Source: Trichaptum fuscoviolaceum (Eukaryota; Basidiomycota; Agaricomycetes; Hymenochaetales; Trichaptaceae). Taken from it: a stretch of 64,000 nucleotides of DNA. Under the pieces are notes generated by a model. The model made no database searches, was not told where the DNA came from, and saw only the letters and a list, made by a program, of their open reading frames with translations. Positions 1 to 12,940 of this stretch are shown here, in pieces (position 1 is the stretch's first letter; every line of letters begins with the position of its first letter). The stretch lies in assembly GCA_910574455.1 (NCBI GenBank), contig CAJSYZ010000002.1:2009671-2073670 (forward strand). The letters run 5' to 3'. The position numbers and the translations under genes are program-made.

Positions 1-918
1 ACACGACGTTTGCGATCCATGTGCAGCACGTTGAGGATCAGAAAGCGCTCTTGCACCTCACAGACGTCTGGCTCGAACGCGACCCCACTGAGCACCGTGC
101 GTTCACGCTTGAGTTCGTAAGTGTCAGATTCACCTTTGTTGCCCATCCCGTTCCTTCTTCCACTCCAATCCCGTTTATGCTGGATCACAGGGAGCTGACA
201 GAATTCTGTCCTCATAGCACTTCGGGGAGAATCCGTATTTTAGCGATGCGGTACTCAAGAAGGAGTACAAGTTCTCCCACCCGCCAGCTGCGAAGGATGA
301 AACACCTGATGAAAATGGAATTAAGGACAGCATGCTCGACTTTGACTGGGAACGTGACGTTGAGCCTCAGGTATTCGGAGCTGCGCTCTTTCACTTTGTT
401 TAATATACGATTACTAACGGTACCTTTTCATCTCTGCGCAAAAACCAAAATAGGTGACCAAGATCAACTGGAAGAGTGATGCGGTTAACCTGACCAAGCA
501 ACACCCGCGAGTGTTGGAAGATGGCGACATCTCTGAGCCGGGCAGCTTTTTCAACTTCTTTGAGGGCAAGGATGACCCCTTTGATGTGAGTTCTGATCTT
601 TTCAACTAGCCTACGATTTTAGTTTGGCTGATCATGTTCCTTGATGTACATCTGGATACCGTCACCTCCGCACCCACCCGACCACGCCCTGCGAAAAAAA
701 TTGCACGGCCTTCACGACATGGTTTTCTATAAATACAGATCGGACTGGTCATTGCGAACGACATCTTCCCGGAGGCGGTTGATTGGTTCTCAGGCAAGGC
801 TGAGGATCTGGATGAGGACATTAGCGACGAGGAGGACAGCGAGGAGGATGACGACGACGACGAGGCAGATGAAATCGATTTAGAGAAGCCGGAGCCGAAG
901 AAGCAGAGGCGGACTTGA
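1..918 (+). CDS. NAP1: Nucleosome assembly protein (NAP family), 3' part
   Basis: Partial gene cut by the window edge. Joined exons (about 1-118, 218-370, 454-585, 739-918) encode the C-terminal half of a NAP/SET-family histone chaperone, which shuttles and deposits H2A-H2B. Visible hallmarks in order are HLTDV, FGENPYFSD with the following KKEY, the FFNFF segment, then VIANDIFPEAVDWF and a strongly acidic tail of D/E runs ending in a basic KKQRRT end. All three introns have GT...AG ends and keep the frame. The acidic tail and NDIFP block are typical of NAP1 rather than SET, but the N-terminal part needed to separate paralogues lies outside the window. Family call is firm; orthology to NAP1 is inference. 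Confidence 0.9.
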
Positions 919-1622
919 GTGAACTTGAAGCAGGTTCGAGCGCCCTGGAACGCCGGGCTATTCTCGTCTTCATTTTTTCAGCGTTTGAATTTCTCTTTCA
1001 TCATAATTACAATTGAGCAGTTTGGTTTGATTGACGCTATCCTGCCTGAGCATGGACATTCCTGCTTGTCCGTGGCTGAGTGCACCAAAATGTACATAGG
1101 CCATCCGTATCGTATATATCAGTCTACTACATATATGAGCTCTTCACATAGCGCTGTAACTCCGTGGTTGTTGTGCTGCCGCCGTGTGTTGAACACGATC
1201 TGTTGTTTTGTTTTAATAATGCATGCCGAGTGCCGATCTCTATTTTTAGATGCACTAACGAGCAAACCAATGAAGCGAAAACGCGGAAAAGGGGTACGTT
1301 CTATTTTTACATTTGCGCAGATAGCTGATGGAATGGTTACTGTTCTCCAAGCACAGAGCTCTCTTGTTGAGCACTCATGAAAAGAGAATGAAGAAGAACA
1401 AGTTTAATCAAGTTTCGAGTCTGTGAGGTATGCCTTGCACACACGGATGAGCTTGAGAAAGAGTGGAAGAAGAAGGATTAACATATATATAATCTATTTA
1501 TAAAGTGACAGCATTGCCGGGCGGCCGAGAGAGCGCTATTTTAAGACTGGCAATATCATAACCCCACGACCAAGCCCCGTATAGTTCTTCCCTCCCTCCT
1601 TCTCCCTTCCACCACTACAACA
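919..1622. promoter_or_regulatory. Intergenic region and chitin deacetylase promoter
   Basis: About 700 bp without a supportable gene. It should hold the 3' UTR of the NAP gene and the promoter of the chitin deacetylase. A TATA-like run (alternating AT at about 1483-1493, then TTTATAAAG near 1497-1505) lies about 120-140 bp before the deacetylase ATG, and a pyrimidine-rich CT tract (about 1588-1615) directly precedes the start codon. Both are common in strongly expressed fungal promoters. No experimental support. Confidence 0.4.
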
Positions 1623-3388
1623 ATGAAGCTCGCTGCCGCCGTCGTCGTCCAGCTTCCTCTCCTCGCCGCTGCCTGTGTCGACCATGCTCACTATCTCGCC
1701 GCAAGACAGGCCGCATCCTCCAGCTCGGCTGCAGCAGCCAGCTCAGGCACAGCGGCCCCGACGTCATCAGTCGCTTCAGGCTCGACCTCCATATCTGTCC
1801 CGCCTACAGTCTCCGTGTCGCTCCTTTCACAGAACCCGACTGCCGTTCCTCTGAACTCGATCAGCGCGAATATGCCCACGACCGCGACGATTGCACTCGC
1901 GACAACCTTCGCTCCCGGCTCGACCCCCAGTGCCATCCCTAATGCTCCGGCCCTCCCTGATAGTGAGTTCAATCTCGTTCTACACACTTATTTTGCTTCA
2001 GTTCTGGTGCTTGGCTTTGGTACAAATACTATGAAGGTTTGGAATTGTTTATGGAAAGGGGCATTTATTGGTTGAAGTTTTCTTCAGCTGCATTGCATTT
2101 TTGATGAAATGACATATGGGGTGGTTCTGACATAACATGCATTCATTCAGTCTCTAGCTTGAACCCGGCGAACTACCCTACGATGGACAAGGCGCCTCCG
2201 ACAGACTCCTCGCAAGTTCAGACCTGGATACAGCAGGTGACAAACTCCGGAATCTCAATCCCGAACATTAGTGTCACTGTGGGTGCTGCCGCCTGTTCTG
2301 CAAACCCCGCGGCTGCAGCGGACTCGTCTCGTTGCTGGTGGACTTGCGGTGGTTGCACGCGTGATACTGACATCACGACCTGCCCGGATCAGCTTACCTG
2401 GGGTTTGACGTACGACGATGGCCCGGCCTTCTACACGCCAAACTTACTGCAATATCTTGACGCCAACAACCTCAAGACGACGTTTTTCACAATCGGATCG
2501 CGTATCCTTGAGGAGCCGCACACCTTGCAGGTGGAATACATGACCGGGCACCAGATTGGTGTGCATACATGGAGCCATCCCCCGCTCACTACATTGACCA
2601 ATGAGGAGATTATCGCTGAGCTTGGATGGACGAAGCAAATCATAAAAGATATCACTGGTGTTACTCCTAACACCTTCCGCCCGCCCTATGGAGACATCGA
2701 GTACGTGATGAACCTTATGCTGGCCTCCACGCCAGTCTATAATCGTGAGATGAGAACACTGATGTACTGCCACATATAGCGACCGCGTGCGCGCCATTGC
2801 CACCGCGATGGGCCTCACTCCTGTGATGTGGACGCGACTGAGTCCGACAGCAACATTCGATACTGGTGATTTCAACGTCAACGGAGGCTCGATCTCGTCT
2901 TCGGAGGTTATTGCCAACTGGAATGCGATCATGGGCAACGCGACATCAATCCAGACCGGCTTCATCGTGCTGGAGCATGATTTGTTCCAACAGACCGTAG
3001 ACCTGGCGACTGGCTACATCTTGCCCGAAGCTCTTGCGCATCAACCGGCGTTCAAGATGATGCCTGTGATCACATGTCTGAACAAGCCGCTCGCGGATGC
3101 GTACATCGAGACTAACAACAACTCGACGAATCCGCCACCTTCCGTCAGTGAGTATTAGTTTCCGCTCTAAAGCCCAGTTTTACACGCATGTTCCTTGCTA
3201 ATTCCATTCCTACAATAGGTTCAGCTGCCGTCACTCTGTCTTCCGGGGCACCTGGATCCGTGCAGGAATCTGGCTCGCCTTCATCGTCCGCAAGTGCCGC
3301 AGCGCCCGCTGTACTCATTTCTCAGCAATCGTTACTTGCCCTTGCTGCGTCTGGCCTCATGGCAGTTGCTGGTGCCTTATTGCTATAA
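1623..3388 (+). CDS. Chitin deacetylase (CE4 polysaccharide deacetylase), secreted, probably GPI-anchored
   Basis: Exons 1623-1962, 2151-2700, 2780-3147 and 3219-3388 join in frame to a protein of about 475 residues. The N-terminus (MKLAAAVVVQLPLLAAAC) is a signal peptide, followed by an Ala/Ser/Thr-rich linker. The NodB domain carries the CE4 motifs: TYDDGPA (catalytic Asp and metal-binding Asp), HTWSHP (metal-binding His pair) and RPPYGD. A Ser/Ala-rich stretch and a hydrophobic C-terminus ending in GALLL fit a GPI-attachment signal. The enzyme removes N-acetyl groups from cell-wall chitin to give chitosan. A Cys-rich stretch (CWWTCGGC) just before the catalytic domain recurs in basidiomycete homologues as I recall them. 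Substrate is inferred from the family. Confidence 0.92.
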
Positions 3389-5147
3389 TCCCTCGTCGCG
3401 AACTGGAAAGAGTAATGAAGGGCGGTATTCTTTTTCTTAGAACGTGTTTGCGCTCATCTATTCATCTCTTGATAAGCTTTTCGTATCAAAACTTTTACTG
3501 GACATGCTAATATCCTCGCCTGTCCTTTTAGCTTCAAAGTCTTTACTGTACAAAGTTGACTTGTCCGTTCATTAGTAAACTCCCTTTTAAACCATTATTC
3601 GTACCTGCACATTTCTGTTTCCCTGGACCAAACTACTTTTCTTTCTTCTGCTACAACTCATTTTTTCCCCTCAACCAAATGCTCCTCCGCTTGATTGTAA
3701 TGACGGACATGACAAACAGACTTGTATACCCTCTACTTCGTCCATCTGGCTATGAATGTAGTACGCCTTACAGGTAGTAGCCTAGGACCTGAAGTCCCTG
3801 ACTTCCGTGTCGTTGCATTGTATGCGCAATGAACTGGGTAATCGGACAGCCATGCTCAGGCTGGGCTTGTGCTTTTTGAGACAATCTCATACCATAAAGA
3901 AGTTTATCGGATCAGAAATTAAGTCTCCATAGGGATTCTGGAATTCTAGAAACAGAGTGCAGCATGATAATTGTGGTCTGTATGTACGTAGTACCACTAG
4001 TAGGGGGATCGGCCCTGTCAGGTCGATCCACAAAGAGTGATCTACATTACTCCTCCAGGTCGACAATGGCATGGGATTCGATCGATCACCTTATTAGAGT
4101 GTCAATCGCCGACGTTCACTGGACGCCGGGCATTTGCCCCTATATGTCTCGCATCTGTACAGCAGCCAGCGATCCTGAAGATCAACATACCGTATCCGCA
4201 CGCAATCGTCGCTAATGCTTCGGAAACTGATAATATACTTTGCATCACTATATAAACGTTAGGAGAAAGTACTAACAGAAGCAAGACCTTATATATTCTG
4301 TGTATTCATCGCAGAGTGTAAGCTATTCGTCGAACTGTCTACGTCTCGTACAGTGATGTATGAAGAAAAGGAAGAGAGGAAAGATGTATACATGATGGAG
4401 AGGACAAGAGATGCATTGCAAAGGGCAACAATACCATGGAGGAAGACTGATGTTTGAAACAGAGGAGAGGAGAGGAGAGTGAAGGAAATAGCCAATGGAA
4501 CTGAGGTCGAGTAAGAGTCATGAGAATTTATAAACAGGTAAAAGGGAAAGTCGCGAGAGGAAAGGAAAAGAGTAATAAGATTAACATCTGTTTGTTGAGA
4601 CAAACGCAAGTCGGCCACGAGTGAAGCGTTGAAGGGAAGAAAACAAAGTAGCAGATAATATCCGTGACGACACAATGGAAGAGTATGAATGAAGACGCAT
4701 GTACAACCGGAACCCAAAGGAAGCGATGAGAGAGGAAAAAATAGGCTGAGATGAATAGAGGCCAAGTTATGACCGTCATTGTAGGGGCGATGGTCAAGGC
4801 AAAGGGGAACAACACAAGCCACCATGTAGGTTAACAGACCAATATAAGTTTAAACGTGAAATATAAAATGGACGCAGAGAGACAGGAGGAGAGTCTAGGG
4901 ATGATCGTAGAGGTGGAAAAATAATGTATGAGGCATAAAGAGGAGAGCCTGTATGGATCGTTGCGTAGAAGAGGAGTGTAGTGTAGAATTTCGACCGTCG
5001 TTGCATCTATGGTAATGAATAGGGGAAGGGGTAAGGTGCGTTAAAGTTGCAGTTGCGAATCGTCGGACAGATAGACAGTTGGATGAGCAGGTAAACGGTT
5101 AAAAATCGCGGATGAATAAAATAAGCGGTTTGTAGGTTACGGCCGCC
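3389..5147. other. Intergenic region with a long purine-rich tract
   Basis: About 1.76 kb between the chitin deacetylase stop and the SRPK stop. I see no gene with conserved content. About 4350-4810 is strongly purine-rich on the + strand (many GGA, GAA and AGAGG runs), so an SRPK transcript reading through here on the - strand would have a very pyrimidine-rich 3' region. The open frames here (for example 4289-4825 on the - strand) are a by-product of this base skew. Confidence 0.6.
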
Positions 5148-7130
5148 TCAGAGGCATTCGCCCTCTTCCGCGGCGTCCTGAGTGTAAAGCCAGGGGTGAT
5201 CGATCAGGTCCGCTGCTCTGGCCCGGGCGCGGAAGTCGGTGTGAAGCATCGGTTTCAAGAATGCACACAAAGAGTCCGCGTCGCCATCCGTGAAGAGATA
5301 CTTCTCCATCATGACACGTTTCAGCGGCCACGGTTTGAGAGTCTTGATATACCGCAGCGAGCCCGTCGAGTCGAAAATCTCGCGGCTGTACTTACCGCCC
5401 ATCTTCACGTCGAGCGGGAAGTCGCCAAGAAGCTCGATGATCTGCGCCATGTGGTCGTCGTCCTTGCTGAACAGCCCACCCTGACTCTGCGGGTCGAATA
5501 GGTATTCAGCCGTTAGTAGCTCAAACACGACGCACGCCACACTCCACATGTCTGCGGTATGGTCCCAGTCGGACCGGCCGAGGATTGCTTCGGGTGCTCG
5601 GTACTGCCGCGTCTGAATGTCTTCGGTAAAATGGTTGCGAGACGGAGTGGCGTTTCCTAAATCCGCGATCTTTATCTGGATGGGAGGCGAGAAAGGCGGA
5701 GGCGACTCCGGTGAGGGTGACGGCGAGCGTGAAGACGACGACGCACACACTGTCACCTGCGAGTCAGTGTACTTGTGGCCTTTGACATCGGGCGGAGCTG
5801 TCTGTGCGAGAAGGGAAGGACCAGTGCTATGTCGTTTTGGAGCCTCCTTTGGAGTGACCAACAATGAGACAGGGATCTGTCTCTCTTTGCCCTCTTCGAC
5901 AGGCGAATCTGCCTTAGAGATAACACTTCCAATCGAAGTCGGTGGCGTCGTCGAGTTCAGGGACATGCAAGCGATGGAGCTCGCAACCGACGTAGAGATA
6001 GAGTCAACGCCCGAAGCCGCCGTCCCATTACCCAAAGTAAGAGATGAAAGAGCCTGGGAGCTGTTCACACTCTTAATCTGCGACATCCGTAGACCATGTC
6101 GGCTACCTGGACTACTCGATCGGCTCAAACTATTCGAACTCGGGCTCGGGCTCGGAAGCGGCTGCGAGTCGAAAATCTGCACATGGCGTTCTCGGCCTTT
6201 CTTCGGTATTGAGACGCCACTCGTACGCGACTTGCCGGGGGGCACTCCGACGCGTCGGCAGGTTGGCGAGGGGGACAAGGAAAGTTCTTGACGAACTACA
6301 GTCTCCACGTCTGGGATGGCAATCACTATGGGGAAGAGTCAACATGCTAGTTCCTGTTAGCATACGGAGCAAGCAACAGCGACACTCACTAATGTTTTCC
6401 GGCTTGATGTCAGTGTGGACCAGATCGCATTCGTCATGGAGGTACTGTAAACCTAGAATTATTTGCTTCGCAATGGCCTTGACTAGGCTACGTGGTACTC
6501 CTTTGGCCTTGTTTCGCTCAATCAAAGCGAGCAGGTTCTCGCCCAAGGGCTCAAAGACCATGCAAATATGCGTCTCCTCCGGACCAACATGTTGGAAAGA
6601 GTCGAGGTAGGAAACGATGTAATCCCGACCGGGATGGGAAGGGTTTGCGGCCATGACTTTGCGAAGTAAGCGGATTTCATCTCTTGCCGTTTCGGCATAT
6701 CTGCTCGCTGATTTAACAACCTTCAAGGCGGAGTGGCAACTCTGTCTGATCATAGAGATTAGACGTTAGTTATAAGCCGTGTAATACATAATAATAAGCG
6801 TACTCTTTATCCTTGATTAACCACACTGTAGAGAAGTGGCCCCATCTGAAGGAACAAATGTGAGATGTTAGCACACGACCATGACAGCGGTTGAGAAAAA
6901 AGCTCAAGCGCTATCGATGCCACATACCCTAGCTTCCTGATAACGACGTATCGGCCGTCCTTGAATGTGTCCTGAAGCTTAACGCACAGATAGCCCCCGG
7001 TGTTGTAGTCTGCGGCGGACTCCTCATCCTTGGACTCGACATCGGGAACCGGGACAATCTTCGGGCCAGTCGAAGTGACCACGTATTGGTATTTAGCACA
7101 TTGCTGTTGCTGCTGTTTGCTGGGCGCCAT
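5148..7130 (-). CDS. SR-protein-specific kinase (SRPK/Dsk1 type)
   Basis: Exons (transcript order) 7130-6928, 6845-6804, 6745-6390 and 6325-5148 give about 592 residues. The start MAPSKQQQQQ follows no upstream in-frame ATG. Kinase features: glycine loop KLGWGHFSTVWL (split over an intron), catalytic Lys in ALKVVKS, DEIRLLRKV helix C, catalytic loop LVHTDIKPENI, DLGNA in place of DFG, and TRQYRAPE activation segment. A Ser/Pro-rich insert of about 200 residues between the two kinase lobes, after PENI, is the SRPK spacer that controls location in the cell. SRPKs phosphorylate RS domains of splicing factors in cytoplasm and nucleus. The family call is very firm; which SRPK paralogue is not decided. 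Confidence 0.94.
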
Positions 7131-8437
7131 CAACGGCGGAAACTTGGTGAAATGATTTGTTCTGGCCGTCGGAGGGCGCTGTAGTGTGCGGGGCCTTCTG
7201 CGAGGGCGGGAGGGACGAGGCGGTGAACGGGGAAGGGGATGGAAGAAGTGTTGATGACGAAGGGAAGGGGACTGTATATTTGGGACGGAAGCGGCGACCC
7301 AACGGTATGTGAGCCTTTTGTAAGGGCGCTCGGAACTACCCGGGTGCCTTCCAACTTAATATATCCGGTCCGTCGACTTCAGTGGCGGTGCTGCTATATT
7401 CATGCTATAGCGACCGCACTACCACTCTTGTCCACTCACCACCATCTTCTTCGTCTCCTTATCCTCGTTCTCGCATCCCAGCAGAATATGCATCCGCTGT
7501 CGAGCCACCAGCGCAGCCTGCTATGACTCAACGGCACGTTCGTCGTAATCTCACAGCGGAGCAGCTGCCATGTTTGGCCTTGGTTTCCGCATCCCGTAGT
7601 CCGCCATCCGTGCGCGCAACGCGCTGCAAGAAACACACCCACACACGCGCATATCTCGATTCCTGTGCCATAATTGCCCTTCTGCGCATACGTACATACC
7701 CGGCCCAGCACCAGATGTATCATGGAACGCCAAGATCAATCTGTTGCGTCTGTGCGTGGTCGGGTGGCATTGATACATGCTTGTGTATCTTACGAACTCC
7801 ATCGGAGGCAGTATAAGGATAATTATGATCATCGCTGGCAGTCTATAGCAATCTTACTCGCTTTCTTCCGCGTGCATCTACGACATCGTCCGTATCTTGT
7901 TCCTAGCTTCTCAAGCGCTGGCATGCCCCAGATAGCTCGTGATTCTCCTGGAACCTCTTCCGCACCAACGCCGCCTACGGTCATTGAGAGCACGACGATG
8001 CGTTCCGACTTGCATACTTGGTAGACGGTTTGGCTCGGCGAATGTCCAGCGTATTTCCCGTACTTTCCCAAACATGTTTGGTCTCAATGCACTACGGAGT
8101 TATCGTATCTGAGATACCCTCGCAGTAGACTACATGCCTAACCGTCTTGACAAATTCTACGTGCAGCTGACTCGGATTGCATTTTTATCGCAACCCCAAA
8201 ATTCATCGGTGTACAGAAACGATACAATTAGACAATCAGCTCGAAGACAAATCCTTTATTAGAGCGGGATGCAAAATAATAATAGAAGACAATTCTGAGA
8301 GAACAGGCCGACAACAGAATGAAATGAATGGACACGTTTGGGCTACGGTGATAAGATAACAGTAAACCCGGCATCAAATGATGTATCCCATGCGCTGTGG
8401 ATCGGCCACTCAGACAGACCACAGCGCCACGAAACGA
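7131..8437. other. Intergenic region upstream of the SRPK gene
   Basis: About 1.3 kb between the SRPK start and the SAC1 stop; both genes are on the - strand. It should hold the SRPK promoter and 5' UTR and the SAC1 3' UTR. Open frames up to 144 codons occur on both strands, but none has a recognisable domain or plausible intron structure. I support no gene here. Confidence 0.5.
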
Positions 8438-11400
8438 CTAATCTACCCTCTTCCTCGCTAAAGTGCCCATCTCGATCTCTTCGCCCACCCATTTCGAGGC
8501 ACTATGTTTGATAGCCACGCCCGGTGCATTACCGAGACCTTTCTTATGAGAGAATCCGAGTCCAGGTAGGCCGACGCCCCGGCCCTTGCCCTTCGCCCGG
8601 AGCCCGGGTCCGTCGTAATTGATCACGTCCGTCAGAGGATTGAGCCGCGGCCATGCGACATACTCCATTCCGTGCGCGAAGATGAAAGCGAGCGCGAGAA
8701 GCAGGAGCATGGACCAAAGGGCAAACCAGTAGGTCAAGGAGTAGTCTGGAATTGATGTGACGAATGTGAGTAGAGTTTCAGATAGGAGAAGAAGGAAACA
8801 ATGGAAAGGGAAACACACCTGATGTGCGAGGCAAGGTGAGACCAGCACAGATCATGAAGAGCGATAGCGAAGCCAGAGGCGGCATCTATCGTTCATCGTT
8901 TCATTTCAGTGATTGACGTATGTCGGAATACATCGAAGACGTGGTGGAGAAGGTTGGATAAATGGTTCAGACGCAGTCATAAAGTAAGATAAGTAGCGTA
9001 GAATACGAGAACAGTCGACAACTCACCGATCTGACAATCAGTGGCCTGTTATCAAGCCAGAGTGCTGCGTTGGCCGTTGCGCCGGGTCTGGGCTTCCAGC
9101 TACCCGTAAACAGGTCGAAGCCGTCCTGGGCATCCAGATTAACGGTATTGTACCAATAGGAGTTTTCGAAGCCACCGAAGAAAAGAAGAGTGGGGGCAAA
9201 CATGGACCATCATTAGCAAACAATTCTGAACATGATTATTTGCGTGCTTAAGATTTGAGAAGAAAGTGGGAATAGGGGTGTATCAAAGTCTATTCAACTC
9301 ACCTGCCTTGGTCCATCGAAGTAGTTGTTCTTGATGTACCTCATAATCGAATTCATGCCATCGTCAATAGCTCCCGCCCATGACCGCTTGCCGGTACGCG
9401 TGAAGTCTGTTTTGAGTGCACCGGTGCCGCTGTAGGCCTTCGAGACGTAGTCGGCGTGGTCGGCCCACACTATAGAGAAGCAGAAGCAATCAGATAGTTA
9501 GTCATTTTCCTATCAGGGCCGAAGAGGAAACGGCGGATAGAAGTCGAGAAGCACTGATATAAATAAAGCGAACGGAATAATACCAAGGCAAGAAGCGGTC
9601 ATAACAGTAAGGTTCGGGCAACTTACTATTGCGGAAATCATTCATGAACCCATCATGGCTGTCCACGCTCTCGTGTTCCTGGAACACTCCGATATCGCGC
9701 AGCTGCCGGTTGAGCATCCACTTCGCTATCGCGGACTGCGCAACGTTCGTCCGGTCGAGGTTGTCCATGCAGTTCGTGCGCACTACACCCAGTTGCAGTT
9801 TCACGAACTCTGGTCGGTCCGCGTCTTGGTAGAAATACCTATGTGATTGCGAGCGAACGTTAGCATACGTAAAGAGCCTATGTTGATTGTAAAAGTGTAT
9901 GCCTAGATCAGATGACCCTTACCCGTTTCGAAGGAGATCCTGCTCAATACGTTCAAACAGTAGACTGATTCTGTCCCATCGCATGCCTTTGCATTCAGTG
10001 TGGAAATCGAAGTAGTCATATTTAACTCTAGGTAGTTGTAGCTATGAGAAATGAATGTTTTGTAAGGATGTTTTGGAACAGGAGCAGATAACTCACTTTA
10101 TCGATATATTTTTCGAATGCTTCCTTGATTGGCTTTTCGTGTCCTTTATGATTCACGAGGTTCACGATATTTTGCTCCCCGTAGATCTTGTTTTGTTCTA
10201 AGAGGTGCGCCCGCATGGCGTTTTCCTGGCATTAGGACAAAAACATCAGTGAATATAATATAAACGCCACATATCATGTTTACTCACAGTATCAGATAGC
10301 TCCATAACCTGCAAGTCAGGTTTATACCGCAGCGTATTGATCTCTGCCCAATACAGAGGTATACTTCCTCTAATTTGCACAAAGCTTAAGCGTGCTCCAA
10401 GGTCGCCGTTTGCCTTCCCCATACGGTCAAGCAACAGCATCTGCTCCGTCTCGACGAAGTTCGCAACGTGACCTTCGTGGTCAATTCCTCGTCTGAAGTA
10501 GCGCGTGCCAGCACGATATCGAGAGCGCCGGCTGACAAGGCAAAGCTGCATGGTATGGCCCTTGATCACGGTAGGCCTGATATCGAACGCTATGTAGGAG
10601 GTAGGTAAGATACAAAAATGTAATTTCTGGGGATAGGAGCCACGTACTGCCATATAGGATGGGGAGAATGAATGGGCTAATCTGCAGAATTTGAACGTGA
10701 GTTTAGCAGAGAAGTCCGAATGGGTAACTCCTCGCCTTTTGCTCGGGATCTGTGATTGCAATGTCTATGAATCGTGAATGGAGATACCTGGTATATCGAA
10801 TGAGCATGAAATCCAACAACGATGATTTTCTGCGCACTTATTCCAGAAAAACCTGTCGTCTGCCTAGTAGATGTTTTAGGTATTCTCGAGCGTCGAACAT
10901 TTCACAAGGCTACTTACCACCTCCCACAATGCCTTCCCCTCGTCATTGGAATCCCACTGTGCTTGTAATCGACGCGTCAAATCCCATGTATAACTGAACC
11001 AGAATGTCCCTTCTATTAGATGCTTGGACAACAAGCTCATTAAGTAATTTTCAGCAGGATAGTGCTCATAGACGACGTTGGGGTTAATCGGCAGCATTTG
11101 GAAACGCGTCGCGCGGTAAATATCGTGTCCGAGCAGGTCACCCTTATAGTCGCGTCCGGTGACAACAATTATATAGTCAGCTGAAGAAGTCAAGGTGAAT
11201 TAGCGTGGCGACGAAGAAGAAGAAGATTATGACAGGCGTACTAATAGCAAGTGATATTATGCCAATTATTCCATAAACGCTTATAGTTCTGGATTCATAT
11301 TTGACTGAAGGATTGATTTTGGCTAAAGATACGTTCAGAATTGACATCATAATTATGGGCAAAAGAAGCTCACATGTTAATCTGATTTCTCCGCTCTGCC

Positions 11401-11560
11401 TATTGACCGTAAGTGTTCGGTCTTGAGCGTCGTCGGGTACGAACGTATAGCTTGAATTTGTCGTATACCTATACCAAAGCAACATTAGTAAAGAAGCTGC
11501 GAGATTAGGTATGAAGTAGACGTACAGAGTGTACTGCTTGAAAGCTGGGCTAGGCGCCAT
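8438..11560 (-). CDS. SAC1: SAC1-type phosphoinositide phosphatase, ER/Golgi membrane protein
   Basis: A gene with many small exons starting at [13 protein letters not shown] (ATG at 11560). The SAC domain spans most of the protein: [58 protein letters not shown], and the catalytic CX5R loop [16 protein letters not shown] (Cys then Arg, about 9740-9790). Near the end two hydrophobic segments ([15 protein letters not shown] and [17 protein letters not shown]) form the tail anchor of SAC1, which hydrolyses PI4P in the ER. The intron at 10682-10735 fits only as a GC-AG intron. The TM pair at the C-terminus separates it from FIG4. Stop overlaps no neighbour. Confidence 0.93.
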
Positions 11561-11839
11561 TGCTATATAACGACGGCGAGCCCGCTTTTGAAAGAGAGGA
11601 TGGTCTATGATGGAGGAAGGAGAGGAAGAGCAGACTAAGCTGTTCGGCGTTCAGGTCTAGTATACTTCGAGCAGAGATCAGCCGCCGGTGTCCACCCGAG
11701 CGTCGATTCGAACCTGAGCAGGCCACATACGCCATTGAGCGTGACAGATGAATAAGCGTGACAGAAGTACTGAATCTCGCTGTGACGCATGTCGCGACTC
11801 GGAATTTCTTTGGATCGCTGCTTTATTCCAAAATCAACG
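11561..11839. promoter_or_regulatory. Bidirectional promoter between SAC1 and U2A'
   Basis: 279 bp separate the start codons of two divergent genes, so both promoters must lie here or overlap the genes. No TATA box or named factor site is convincing. Called from gene arrangement only. Confidence 0.5.
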
Positions 11840-12754
11840 ATGAAGCTCACCCCGGAGCTCATCAATGTCTCTCCGTCATCGCTCAATCCTATCAAAGAGC
11901 GGCAACTGGATCTCAGAGGTGCGTTATTGCTAGACATACCAAGATAGTCGTCTTGAACGTGCTCTAGGTCACAAAATCCCTGCTATTGAAAACCTTGGTG
12001 TCACCAAGGTGTGTCCAATTCCAACATTCCACGAGCGCTAGCCGGAATTATGCTGCATATTGCAGGACCAACACGATGCCATAGACTTCACCGATAACTC
12101 GATTGTCGCGCTGGCCAACTTCCCGCTTCTACGACGGCTCCGAACCTTGCTACTCGCTAACAACCGAATATCGTCCATCTCCCCCGCCCTTCACCTCTCC
12201 GTACCCCACCTCACGTCGCTCGTACTAACGAACAATAACATCAGTGAACTTGGAGACCTCGAGCCGCTGAAGGAGCTTAAATCGCTGCAGTATCTGAGCT
12301 TGTTGGGTAACCCGGTGAAAGAGAAAAAGTGGTATCGAGAGTGGATCATTTTCAGATTACCTTCACTCAGAGTACTTGATTTTCAGAGAATTAGGGAAAA
12401 GGTATGTAGGATCGCTACTCGTGTATAATATTTCCTCTAATGCTATATCTTGCGCTATAGGAACGACAGGCAGCGAGATCAATATTCTTAACACCCGATG
12501 GGTTATTGACTGCACTTGCGACGACCATCTCCACGACGGTCACGAAATCTACATCAAAGCCAATCGTGCAGTCAGATGAGCCGAAGGCAGCATCAGCTCT
12601 AATTCCTGGCAAGGCAGGTCGCCTGATGACAGAGGAAGAGAAGGCCCGTGTACGCGCTGCAATTGCGGCTGCGAAGAGCGCGGAGGAAATACAAAAGCTG
12701 GAGAGAAGTTTAAGGGAGGGCTGGGTGCCGAACGTTAACCCGGTTGGCGCTTGA
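11840..12754 (+). CDS. LEA1: U2 snRNP A' protein, leucine-rich repeat splicing factor
   Basis: Exons 11840-11918, 11968-12008, 12066-12401 and 12461-12754 give 249 residues. The N-terminus MKLTPELI with ERQLDLRGHKIPAIENLG is the U2A' signature. It is followed by leucine-rich repeats (LLANNRISSI, LVLTNNNISELGDL, LSLLGNPV) and the LRR cap LPSLRVLDF. The C-terminal part has PGKAGRLMTEEEKARVRAAIAAAKSAEEI, cut here into known family blocks: MTEEEK and the helix that follows. U2A' binds U2B'' on stem-loop IV of U2 snRNA and is needed for branch-site recognition. Length matches the family (about 240-255). Very firm call. The symbol is the yeast name. Confidence 0.95.
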
Positions 12755-12940
12755 ATGCAGCACAAAGAAAATGTGCTGTTTTGTAACATATTTATTGTAG
12801 TAGTTCCGTGTTCAATGCTGTCCTTAGTAGTCAAATGAGTTGTGATTGAGAAAGCCGCTATTTCAAAACAAAACACAAAGCATAAAAGAAAGCTACACTG
12901 CAACTAAAATGACGATGGTGCGCAAGATTTTCGCATCTGA

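Noticed and set aside
4289..4825. 178-codon frame on the - strand
   Set aside because: Low-complexity Ser/Leu/Phe content made by the pyrimidine-rich strand; no conserved feature.
7382..7816. 144-codon + frame upstream of the SRPK gene
   Set aside because: Overlaps other frames on both strands, no domain, no plausible splice or start context.
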